Source: Ruminococcus sp. XPD3002 (GTDB lineage: Bacteria; Bacillota; Clostridia; Oscillospirales; Ruminococcaceae). Taken from it: 64,000 bases of DNA. Location: positions 1 to 64,000 of the forward strand of contig FPJT01000019.1 in the NCBI GenBank assembly GCA_900119535.1. The letters are read 5' to 3'. The notes below the pieces were generated by a model, which was not told the origin of the DNA, made no database searches, and was given only the letters and a program-made list of their open reading frames with translations. The translations under genes were made by a program, and so were the position numbers. Below are positions 55,732 through 63,598 of the stretch, piece by piece; position 1 is the first letter of the stretch; each line of letters starts with the position of its first letter.

Positions 55732-56822
55732 ATGAAGAAAATTTCAGAGTACAAAAAGAAGAGAGCCATTAAACGCTATCTTGATGGTGAAAAAGTCAAG
55801 CAGATAGCAGGAGCCATGAAAATATCCACAAGTACTATTTATTCATGGATAAGGCAATACAACGAAAAGCGCAATAGTATTGCCAATGAGGTGACTGAGC
55901 TGAGAAAGCTGGCAGAGCGTCAGCAGAAGATGATTGAGATCCTCAAAACGGTTGATTGTACAGTAAGTGCGCCGCTTAAAGAGAAGCTGTCCGCAATGGA
56001 AAAGCTGTATGGAAAATACAATAATCACCTGTTATGTGAGACTATGGAGGTGGACCGAGGTACATTTCTTAACCACATCAAACGCAGCAAAGGCGAGAAT
56101 AACTGGTATAATCAGCGCCGTGAGGAATTGAAAGTTCATATACAGAAACTCTTTGAAGATAACAACCAAATCTATGGTTCCAAGAAGATAACAGCACTGC
56201 TGCGAAAGCAGTATGTTAATGTTAGCGAAGAAATGTTCAGAGAGCTTATGAATGAATTAGGCTTGAAGAGTGTGCGAACAAATTCAAAGAAAAGCGGAAA
56301 AAGAATATCCTTAAACAGCAATTCAAAGCTCATTCACCGAATAGGGTGTGGGTGAGCGATGTTACCGTTTTCAGTTATGGTGATTATTATTACTACATAT
56401 GTGCAATAATTGACCTGTTTTCGCGCAAAGTTGTAGCATACCACATCAGCAAGCATAACAGCACTCAGCTTGTAAAGACGACCATGAAAAGAGCAATCAC
56501 ATCAAGAAAGCCGTCACCCGGTCTGATCTTTCACACGGATAATGGAAGCAATTTTTGTTCAAAGACTTTTGAAAACTATCTGAAGGAGAATGAGGTAGTT
56601 CATTCGTTTTCACGTTCTGGCACTCCTCATGATAATGCGGTCGCAGAGTCCTTCTTTTCTTCGTTGAAGCAGGAGGAACTGTACCGAAGGAAAATAAACA
56701 GTGAGGCGGAGCTTTACAGGATAATTGAAAATTATATCAACTTCTATAATTCCGAGCGCCTACATTCAGTCAATCATTATAAATCGCCAGATGAATACGA
56801 AGAAGAATATTATAAAAAATGA
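55732..56822 (+). pseudogene. IS3-family transposase, frameshifted
   Basis: First frame (55732-56355) gives HTH (VKQIAGAMKISTSTIYSWIRQ), a Leu/Glu coiled coil and the HTH_21-like part (NNQIYGSKKITALLRK). It ends at a stop after SKLIHRIGCG. The correct continuation lies one base back (-1): KQQFKAHSPNRVWVSDVT, then FHTDNGSNF and LKQEELY, giving the full DDE set (56346-56822 and the bases before). The shift falls near 56284-56306 in an A-rich stretch. Classic A AAA AAG is not in phase there, so a disrupting indel is more likely than programmed frameshifting. IS ends were not located. Confidence 0.8.
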
Positions 56823-56950
56823 AAAAAGTGCAGAACACTTCGATTTATATTTACAGAATTCAGATTTTTAGTCGTATCATAACCAATTTTTTCATATAAA
56901 AAGAAAAGCCGTAATTGCCAATATATAGGCAACAACAGCTTATAAATGAA

Positions 56951-56990
56951 AAACCTTTCTGAACGTGCGGGTTCAGAAAGGTTTAGTCAT
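56951..56990 (-). terminator. Terminator of the RiPP operon
   Basis: Perfect 14-bp stem (AAACCTTTCTGAAC at 56951-56964; complement at 56971-56984). On the minus strand it is followed by a T-run, 13 bp after the last gene. Confidence 0.88.
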
Positions 56991-56997
56991 ATCCAAA

Positions 56998-58047
56998 TTA
57001 CAGTCTGACATTTACGCCTTTGAGCTTCAGTTTGAGCCATTCATACTTGCATATTACAGGCGAAGGCTCGTAATAGTTGCCTGTTGTAAGTTTATTGAGG
57101 ATAAGACAGCGCTGCGTAATACAGTACGGCTGATATGTACAACCATTACATTCCTCGGGCTTTTTTCTGTTGAGGCAGTTTACCTCTTCAGCGATGCTTT
57201 CATCGATTCCGTCAAAAATGTTTCCAATCGAATAAGACGGGTCATTTGCTGTATACATACAATGATACAATGAACCGTCTACACCTATCTGAAATCCGTC
57301 AATGCCGATTTCGCAGTCGCCCATTCTTTTGACCTGGTCATCAATTATTGCAATGCGGATGTTTTTATCAGACCAGTTTTCCTGTCTGTATTCTTTTATC
57401 CTTATCGCTTCATCATAGAGAAGTCTGAACTTTTCATCGTTCCAGTCCTTATTGAAGAAGTCGATACAGGGAACGATCATTGTGAATCCCAATGAAGCGG
57501 CATACATAACATTGTCAAAGAAATCTTCAGTGTTATCGGGAGTTACGACCATTCTTAAACGGATATCGTTATTCTTAATTTCCATGATCTTTTTTATGTT
57601 TCCAATGATAAGGTCATAGGTCCCCTCACCGTTTCGTGTGATTCTGTTTTTGTTGTGCGACTCTTTTGCTCCATCGAGACTAACACTGACCTCACTGATA
57701 CGGTTAATGATATCTTCGTCCATAACAGAACCGTTGGTAGTCATAGAGGTGAAATAGGTTATCTCATCATCTGCTTCAAACATATCAAGAAAATACTTGA
57801 TGATGCCTGTGTTAAGCATCGGTTCGCCGCCATGAAACCCTATCCAGAGCGATTTTTTGTCGCTGTTTTTTGCCTGTCTCCTTATGTATGCAAATACTTT
57901 ATCCGCTGTTTCTCGGTCCATGTAATTTGAAGGTTTGTTTTCGGTCTCATAGCAGTATTTGCAGTTGAAATTGCAGTACGATGTTGTCCAGATTGTGAAC
58001 GCGAGATATTCACCGTCAACAACATAGTTTTGTTTACTTAATCCCAT
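56998..58047 (-). CDS. Radical SAM/SPASM peptide maturase 1
   Basis: 349 aa from the ATG at 58047 (AAGGAG 11 nt upstream; the longer frame to 58167 overlaps the previous gene without a ribosome site). Radical SAM cluster C25-x3-C29-x2-C32 (YCNFNCKYCYE), GGEP in GFHGGEPML, then the SPASM-type end with cysteines in GDCEIG, YHCMYT, VNCLNRK and ECNGCTYQPYCITQRC. The N-terminus is short, with no room for a RiPP recognition domain. Probably installs thioether or C-C links on Cys of the precursors. Last gene of the operon; overlaps the previous gene by 10 nt. Confidence 0.9.
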   Translation of the reverse strand: MGLSKQNYVVDGEYLAFTIWTTSYCNFNCKYCYETENKPSNYMDRETADKVFAYIRRQAKNSDKKSLWIGFHGGEPMLNTGIIKYFLDMFEADDEITYFTSMTTNGSVMDEDIINRISEVSVSLDGAKESHNKNRITRNGEGTYDLIIGNIKKIMEIKNNDIRLRMVVTPDNTEDFFDNVMYAASLGFTMIVPCIDFFNKDWNDEKFRLLYDEAIRIKEYRQENWSDKNIRIAIIDDQVKRMGDCEIGIDGFQIGVDGSLYHCMYTANDPSYSIGNIFDGIDESIAEEVNCLNRKKPEECNGCTYQPYCITQRCLILNKLTTGNYYEPSPVICKYEWLKLKLKGVNVRL

Positions 58048-59327
58048 AAAACTGCAAGCTCCTTTTTCTTTTGGTTGCAGTACTGCTGACATTTGGAATG
58101 ATTCTTCTGAAGGTAGCAGTACTGGAGACAGGTAACGCAGTGGAGTTTTACTGGACAATCTGCGCATTTTTTACTCTTTGCGGGATGTATATCGCAGAAG
58201 TTTCTGTATCCTTCCGATTTTTCATATTCTCTCTTTTCAAAGAAATCCTTCAAGGAGAGGATATCCTTGACATTACCGAGCTTGAATTGCTCCTTCTGAA
58301 GGGTGTTGCACGGGAAAATATCACCGTTACTTCCAATCGTAAATGTAGTAGTACAAGCGTTGCATGATATTCCTGTGGGCATAAGGTTTGAAGCGAAGGA
58401 TTTTATTCCGTCAATAGGTTCGGGAAATTGATGTGTAAAATTTTCATCCTCTGTACAAGGCATAAGGTCAATATTCTGCTTACCTCTTCCAACAAAATCA
58501 AAATGCCTCAGGATCGGTTTGGCATCGATAGATTTGCACAAATCGAGGAATTCTTCTATGTGAGGAATATTCTGCTTTATATTTGTCATAGACAGCGAGA
58601 ACGAGTTCATACCGTTTGCCTTCATAAGATCAACGTTTTTCATTACTTTGTCAAAAACGCCTTTACCGCGTACGAATGCACACGTTTCTTCATCAACACC
58701 GTCAAGGCTGAATGAAAATTCTTCAAAAAGCGATACAAGCTTTTTGGCGTTTCCTTCATTGATAAGCAGTGAATTTGACATCAGCAGATAGGATGATTTT
58801 ATCTTTGATCTTGCATATTCTATAAGCTCAAAGAAGTCATCTCTAATCATGGGCTCGCCGCCTGTAAAGGACATTGATTTGACTTTCAGCTCCGAGAGTT
58901 TTTCGAAGGTATCATTCCACTCCAGAGTTGTGAGCTCGTTTGTTGAGTTGTCGGAATCAGAAACGTGCTGTGCATCTGCGCAGCAATGGATACATCTGAG
59001 ATTACACTTGTTTGTAAGTGAACAGCTGATATCATATTCGTATTCCTCAGGCTCCGAAACAAGGATTGTTTTTTCATTCATACTTGCAAGGATAGTCTCG
59101 AAATACTTCATATCATCTTTGTCTTCAAACCAGCTGAGACACTCTTCAACCGATACTTTTTTGGAAATAAAAGTATCAAGGATATCAAAGCATTCCTTTG
59201 TAAGCTTAAAAGTCTGACCGTTTTCGGTATTTGCGATTATTATCTTGTCCTGATATTCACTTTTTGCAAAAGATCGGCAATACATTAATGTTTTTTTCTT
59301 ATCCATCATATTAATCATCGCTTTCAT
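58038..59327 (-). CDS. Radical SAM/SPASM peptide maturase 2
   Basis: 429 aa from the first ATG; two later ATGs (59309, 59306) are possible. An N-terminal domain of about 95 residues (GQTFKLTKECFDILDTF..SVEECLSWF) has the look of a PqqD-like recognition element, which binds leader peptides. Radical SAM cluster C108-C112-C115 (KCNLRCIHCC), GGEP in FTGGEPMIR. The C-terminus has about 15 cysteines (SCNACTTTF; IFPCNTLQ; FCDIHP; KKCADCPVKLHCVTCLQYC) for two auxiliary Fe-S clusters. Overlaps the protease gene by 17 nt. Confidence 0.9.
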   Translation of the reverse strand: MKAMINMMDKKKTLMYCRSFAKSEYQDKIIIANTENGQTFKLTKECFDILDTFISKKVSVEECLSWFEDKDDMKYFETILASMNEKTILVSEPEEYEYDISCSLTNKCNLRCIHCCADAQHVSDSDNSTNELTTLEWNDTFEKLSELKVKSMSFTGGEPMIRDDFFELIEYARSKIKSSYLLMSNSLLINEGNAKKLVSLFEEFSFSLDGVDEETCAFVRGKGVFDKVMKNVDLMKANGMNSFSLSMTNIKQNIPHIEEFLDLCKSIDAKPILRHFDFVGRGKQNIDLMPCTEDENFTHQFPEPIDGIKSFASNLMPTGISCNACTTTFTIGSNGDIFPCNTLQKEQFKLGNVKDILSLKDFFEKREYEKSEGYRNFCDIHPAKSKKCADCPVKLHCVTCLQYCYLQKNHSKCQQYCNQKKKELAVLWD

Positions 59328-60342
59328 TTTTGTTTATAACGTTTTCAAAAAAAAGATATGAATACTCCAGATTTCTCAGGTTATCCACATCAATCGGTTT
59401 CTGAAATATATATTCCATATATCTTAGGAATTCTTCTATATTATGCCATAGATACGAGTTATTCTCTTCCATTAAATAAGCGGTTCGCATACGTTCGGGA
59501 GAATTGATCTTAAAGAATTCACAAAGTGAATATAAAACCTGATGATACCCGATACTGTTTTCTACAAGATATTCTTCCTTTTCATGGTCGAATACGGTTT
59601 TATTAATGGAGTCAATCTCGCGTCCGAATGGCTTGTTTTCTAATTTATCAGCGTAACAGTTTCTGTTTAGATAAGCTGTTACATCCGAACCGTATATATT
59701 ATTTTCATACATTAATTTGGCAATAAGACCTGCAGCAAGTGATGTAGCCTTACTGTTTCCGTTGTATACACTTCTTCTGCCGTAAAGTGCCTTTACAACA
59801 GCTGTTTCGGAAGAACACTGTAACTGGATCTTCTGTCCCTCGTTCCAGCGCAATTCGTCATTTGGTATATTTCCACCTATTACACCTATAACACTTTCAA
59901 ACTCTGCCGGGATGGATGTCTGGTCTCCATTTCTAAGAGAAAAAATCAACAGCTTTCCGTCGCTGTGGATTTTATTGCATATTTCTTCAAGCTTTTCAGA
60001 CTTCAGAGATGATTTCAGACTTGAGCTTGATACAATTATATCTACATCAAGCTTTGAAGCATATTCCAGAGCTTTTTCCAGAACTGATTCATTTGTCAGA
60101 CCTGAGACTCCCAGAAGCTTAACAATATTAAATTTTGTATGCGGGCAGATTCTGTCGATAAGTGCGACACTTTGGGTACCGTGCCCGTTTAGATCTTCTA
60201 CACGATCATCACAAAAAACTGTTTTGTAGTAATAATCATATCTAAAGCCTTTACAGCCTAATATCCTGTTCTGCTGTAAGAGCTCATCATATAATATTTT
60301 GTCAATCCCCGTATCCAATACAGCAATTCTGATATCAGACAT
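59311..60342 (-). CDS. Subtilisin-like (S8) leader peptidase candidate
   Basis: 343 aa without signal peptide, so cytoplasmic. Triad: Asp10 in AVLDTGID, His54 in LNGHGTQSV, Ser197 in GNSKATSLAAG (normally GTSxAxP), with the oxyanion Asn in SLRNGD. The last 130 residues lack similarity to known S8 add-ons. In RiPP operons such proteases cut the leader from the modified peptide; the exporter has no C39 domain, which strengthens this. GGAGG is 6 nt before the ATG. Confidence 0.88.
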   Translation of the reverse strand: MSDIRIAVLDTGIDKILYDELLQQNRILGCKGFRYDYYYKTVFCDDRVEDLNGHGTQSVALIDRICPHTKFNIVKLLGVSGLTNESVLEKALEYASKLDVDIIVSSSSLKSSLKSEKLEEICNKIHSDGKLLIFSLRNGDQTSIPAEFESVIGVIGGNIPNDELRWNEGQKIQLQCSSETAVVKALYGRRSVYNGNSKATSLAAGLIAKLMYENNIYGSDVTAYLNRNCYADKLENKPFGREIDSINKTVFDHEKEEYLVENSIGYHQVLYSLCEFFKINSPERMRTAYLMEENNSYLWHNIEEFLRYMEYIFQKPIDVDNLRNLEYSYLFFENVINKNESDD

Positions 60343-60390
60343 ATTTTACCTCCGTTGAATAAAAAACGAACCATATGATATTTTATGTTT

Positions 60391-60440
60391 ACTCAATTCA
60401 GCGGTAAACAGCCCAAAATGAAAGCTCCCCGCTGAATTGA
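60391..60440 (-). promoter_or_regulatory. Hairpin between precursors and processing genes
   Basis: A perfect 13-bp inverted repeat (CTCAATTCAGCGG at 60391-60403; CCGCTGAATTGAG at 60428-60440; 24-nt loop). On the minus strand no strong T-run follows, so it probably attenuates or protects the precursor mRNA, as is common in RiPP operons. Confidence 0.6.
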
Positions 60441-60484
60441 GTTGGTTTTACTTTACATACAATTATGATGCAATAATTATTTGA

Positions 60485-60670
60485 TTAGTTTCTTGGAGAA
60501 ATGAAGCTTGTCCATACAGAAATTACACGGCAATTTGTAGGCAACCCGTGACTATCAATTCTTGATAAGTTGTTGACCCACGCAAAACCACCCGGGCAAT
60601 CATAGAGGCAGGGACGCTTCTGAGCTTCAACATTAAATTCAATTTTGTTTGAGAGTTTTTCGATTTTCAT
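60485..60670 (-). CDS. RiPP precursor peptide 1
   Basis: 61 aa, AAGGAGG upstream. Leader MKIEKLSNKIEFNVEAQK (identical in all three), then core with C21, C25 and C47 (RPCLYDCPGGFAWVNN..TNCRVISVW) and a conserved end FISPRN. Nearest to the protease gene. Differs from precursor 2 at R37, S40, H41, L43 and R48 only. Likely substrate of the two radical SAM enzymes. Confidence 0.88.
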   Translation of the reverse strand: MKIEKLSNKIEFNVEAQKRPCLYDCPGGFAWVNNLSRIDSHGLPTNCRVISVWTSFISPRN

Positions 60671-60719
60671 TTTAAATTTCCTCCTTATTCTTTAGATAAA
60701 ATCTTGGCAGTTAGTTTGA

Positions 60720-60905
60720 TTAGTTTCTTGGAGAAATGAAGCTTGTCCATACAGAAATGACATGGCAATTTGTAGGCCACCCGTTACCATCAATTTTTGA
60801 TAAGTTGTTGACCCACGCAAAACCACCCGGGCAATCATAGAGGCAGGGACGCTTCTGAGCTTCAACATTAAATTCAATTTTGTTTGAGAGTTTTTCGATT
60901 TTCAT
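60720..60905 (-). CDS. RiPP precursor peptide 2
   Basis: 61 aa. Same leader and end as precursor 1; core variants K37, G40, N41, W43 and H48. The 49-bp spacer with the ribosome site is identical to the others. The unit repeats every 235 bp. Confidence 0.88.
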   Translation of the reverse strand: MKIEKLSNKIEFNVEAQKRPCLYDCPGGFAWVNNLSKIDGNGWPTNCHVISVWTSFISPRN

Positions 60906-60954
60906 TTTAAATTTCCTCCTTATTCTTTAGATAAAATCTTGGCAGTTAGTTTGA

Positions 60955-61137
60955 TTAGTGACTTGGGGAAATGAAGCTTGACCATAGAGGCTTGACAAAG
61001 CATGTTTTTAGATTAGGCAAACTAATTAATGCGGTGTTGCCAACAAATGTAAAACCAGCCGGGCAATCAGCGTTGCAGGCAGCCTTCTGAGCTTCAACAT
61101 TAAATTCAATCTTGTTTGAGAGCTTTTCAATTTTCAT
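60955..61137 (-). CDS. RiPP precursor peptide 3
   Basis: 60 aa from the ATG at 61137 (a longer frame to 61194 is not translated: AAGGAGG is directly upstream of 61137). The leader is identical in protein but carries synonymous changes. The core is more distant: AACNADCPAGFTFVGN, then KTCFVKPLWSSFISPSH. C21, C25 and the third Cys (46), the GF, V and N, and WSSFISP are kept. First precursor after the exporter gene. Confidence 0.87.
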   Translation of the reverse strand: MKIEKLSNKIEFNVEAQKAACNADCPAGFTFVGNTALISLPNLKTCFVKPLWSSFISPSH

Positions 61138-61272
61138 TTTAAATTTCCTCCTTAAAAAATATTTATCAGAACCCTGATTGGCATTGCGCGCCATACCAAT
61201 AAGGTCATGACCAAGAATACGACTATAGCATCACAAAATGTGATTATAGCCTATGAAGCGGATACATAGCCG
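61138..61272 (-). promoter_or_regulatory. Exporter-precursor spacer with palindrome
   Basis: The 135-bp spacer has a 15-bp palindrome ATCACAAAATGTGAT (61230-61244) overlapping a TATAAT on the minus strand (61243-61248). No -35 was found. It could be an operator for an internal promoter of the precursor genes, but support is weak. Confidence 0.35.
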
Positions 61273-62988
61273 TTATGCGATTATATCGGCTATCTCCTTG
61301 TCTGTATGGATGAGATTCCTGTTTCGTAATTCCAGAATCTCATCACAATTGTAAAGTATCTGTTCATCGTGAGTTATGATAATAAGAGTTTTATCGGATA
61401 GTTCGTTGTAGATGGTTTTCATGACTTCCTTTTCTGTTTCTGAATCTATCGAAGAGGTTGGTTCGTCCATGATAATGATTTGCTTGTCGCTCAGCAGTGC
61501 CCTTGCGATAGCAAGACGCTGACGTTGACCTGTGGAAAGAGTTGTGCCGTTATCGCCGATGACACTCTGAATATTGTCATTCAGCTTTGTGATATCATCA
61601 TAGAGCTTTAGCTTTCTGAGCATATCATATATCCTCTCTTCGTTGATATCGGTTGAATTCATGACGATGTTATTGTATATGGTATCATTAAACATTATCG
61701 GATTTGCTGAAACGTACATAATACTCTCACTGATACTGTTTTTGTCAAGATGGTCGATTTTCTTGCCTCCGATGAGTATCTTGCCGCGGGAAGGCTTCCA
61801 TAAATTGAAGAGGAGTTTGATAATCGTGCTTTTACCTTCGCCTGTTTTTCCAATAATACCGTATTTTTTTCCTGTTTTGAAGCAACAGTTTACATTACGT
61901 AGTATTTCAGTCCCTTCATCATAGGAAAAATCAACATTCTGAAATACAATATCATTCTGATCGCTACTGAGCACCAGTTCTTCATTATCTTCACTTGTGT
62001 AATTGAGATAATTGCTTAAACGTTTATAGATTGGTTTGACTTCAGAGAAGTCAAATGTGAGGTCGGATATTGAAGCGATAATTTTGATCAGCTTGTCCGA
62101 GCTGCTAATGAAAACAACGAGTACACCTATGGTCATTTTTCCCTGTAATACAAAATAGCCGCCCAGACCGATAACGAGGCAAGTAGTAAATGCTGAAAGG
62201 AACTGAATGATATGGGCACTCAGCGAGTGAACAAATGAGAGCGATTTTCCCGAATCGTATGTGTCATTTATGGATTTCATGAGCTTTTTGAAGCTTTTTT
62301 CCTTCATTCCCGACATTATCAGTTCAACAGGATTTGAAATGATTGTCTGAAGGATAGAATCATATTTTACATTGTTGTCGCGGTGTTGCTGGCTTTTTTT
62401 CATAATCTTCGGAGCAAAGATTAACTGAAAGATAAGAACGAGCGGTTGAATAGCCATTATAGCCAACAAAAGTTTCCAGTTAAGTATCGCAAGATAAGTT
62501 ACATAAAAAGCAAGCAGACTAACGGTATAAAGAATCGAAAAGATATTGCTCATAATAAATCCACAGAATGAGGATGTATCCGACTCGATTGCAGTATATA
62601 ATTCGCCGTATTCATTGTTGGAAAAGAACTCACCGCTGCGAGAGAATATTTTATTAAGGCAGAATGTTTTTAGTTCATTTATAGATTTCAGAATAAGCTT
62701 ACTGTTGCAATATCCACAATAGAAACTGATGCAGTTCTGGAAAACAACAATGGCTATATAAACAAAAATATCAACGATTAGTTTGTCCATGGAGATCCCG
62801 GCAGTGACGCTGTCAATTATTTTAGCCATTTTAGATGCCGTCAGGATCGTGAGGAATGAAGAGGTGAGGAGCATCAGTGATATGAGTATAAGGCTGAACA
62901 TCCTTTTTTTCAGTATCACGTTGTATATGCTTTTTAGTTGCTTTGACAAATTTCGCCTTTTCACATTCATTGCTTTGATTTTACTCAA
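61273..62988 (-). CDS. ABC exporter of the RiPP locus
   Basis: 571 aa from TTG (GGGGAG 7 nt upstream). Six transmembrane helices (about 30-310: MFSLILISLMLLTSSFL; IDIFVYIAIVVFQN..; VSLLAFYVTYLAIL; LLLAIMAIQPLVLIFQ; HIIQFLSAFTTCLVIGL and one more) fused to an ATPase: Walker A GKTGEGKST, signature LSTGQRQRLAI, Walker B IIIMDEPTSSID, switch ITHDEQ. No N-terminal C39 peptidase. First gene of the operon and therefore the promoter-proximal one. Confidence 0.92.
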   Translation of the reverse strand: MSKIKAMNVKRRNLSKQLKSIYNVILKKRMFSLILISLMLLTSSFLTILTASKMAKIIDSVTAGISMDKLIVDIFVYIAIVVFQNCISFYCGYCNSKLILKSINELKTFCLNKIFSRSGEFFSNNEYGELYTAIESDTSSFCGFIMSNIFSILYTVSLLAFYVTYLAILNWKLLLAIMAIQPLVLIFQLIFAPKIMKKSQQHRDNNVKYDSILQTIISNPVELIMSGMKEKSFKKLMKSINDTYDSGKSLSFVHSLSAHIIQFLSAFTTCLVIGLGGYFVLQGKMTIGVLVVFISSSDKLIKIIASISDLTFDFSEVKPIYKRLSNYLNYTSEDNEELVLSSDQNDIVFQNVDFSYDEGTEILRNVNCCFKTGKKYGIIGKTGEGKSTIIKLLFNLWKPSRGKILIGGKKIDHLDKNSISESIMYVSANPIMFNDTIYNNIVMNSTDINEERIYDMLRKLKLYDDITKLNDNIQSVIGDNGTTLSTGQRQRLAIARALLSDKQIIIMDEPTSSIDSETEKEVMKTIYNELSDKTLIIITHDEQILYNCDEILELRNRNLIHTDKEIADIIA

Positions 62989-63083
62989 GAATTATCTCCC
63001 CTTACTGAAGCAAAGCGAAAATATTACATAAGAAATGTATATGTTATTACATTAAATCGCTGCGTCTAATATTCTAATAATTT

Positions 63084-63112
63084 ATTATACCTGATTAAAC
63101 TAAAAAATGCAA
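63084..63112 (-). promoter_or_regulatory. Promoter of the RiPP operon
   Basis: On the minus strand: -35 TTGCAT (63107-63112, weak), 17-bp spacer, perfect -10 TATAAT (63084-63089). The leader to the TTG at 62988 is about 90 nt. Confidence 0.55.
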
Positions 63113-63410
63113 TAGTATTTACAATAAATTGTAAATACTAAATAAACAAGTTGAAAATCTATATGCAAACACAACAGTTTATCTTTTAACTACAAAATGC
63201 TGTGAATATTGTGTAACATATGATAGAGAAAATTGAAGAAATTTAACATACAACTGATTTGTGTAAAAAAGGAAAAACAATATGCACACTGTGAAAAAAA
63301 TGTAAATCAGCAACAAATCCAGAATCGATTTTGCGTATGAATAACACAACGGACAAGCAAGTTGCATAAATATTTACTAATTCGGTTAGCTCTTTTTTAT
63401 CATAATAATA

Positions 63411-63439
63411 TTGAATTTATTTGCTAAATATGGTATAAT
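63411..63439 (+). promoter_or_regulatory. Promoter of the edge gene
   Basis: -35 TTGAAT (63411-63416), 17-bp spacer, -10 TATAAT (63434-63439), with a leader of about 150 nt. Confidence 0.6.
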
Positions 63440-63598
63440 ATTATAAAAGATTTGAAAACTAATTGAAGAAAATGGATTAATTATACCACAATTAAAGTAT
63501 ATGTTAGGATTAAAATGACGAATATTCGGCGCTTTTCGCTTAATCCATTTATTATAATAAAATTATCATAATAAAAATATGTTCAAAGATGGTGGACC

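Larger units (their letters stand above)
62989..63598. other. AT-rich divergent control region
   Basis: 610 bp between divergent genes with very high AT. A minus-strand promoter (63084-63112) drives the RiPP operon and a plus-strand one (63411-63439) the edge gene. Between about 63115 and 63400 I see no gene; a 62-codon minus frame at 63179-63367 has no ribosome site. Confidence 0.55.

Noticed and set aside
56284..56306. Programmed -1 frameshift in the IS3-family transposase
   Set aside because: The A-rich stretch has no heptamer A AAA AAG in the zero frame; a simple indel explains it better.
63179..63367. 62-aa hydrophobic minus-strand frame in the control region
   Set aside because: No ribosome site, very AT-rich; hydrophobicity is expected from AT bias. 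A small immunity peptide cannot be fully excluded.
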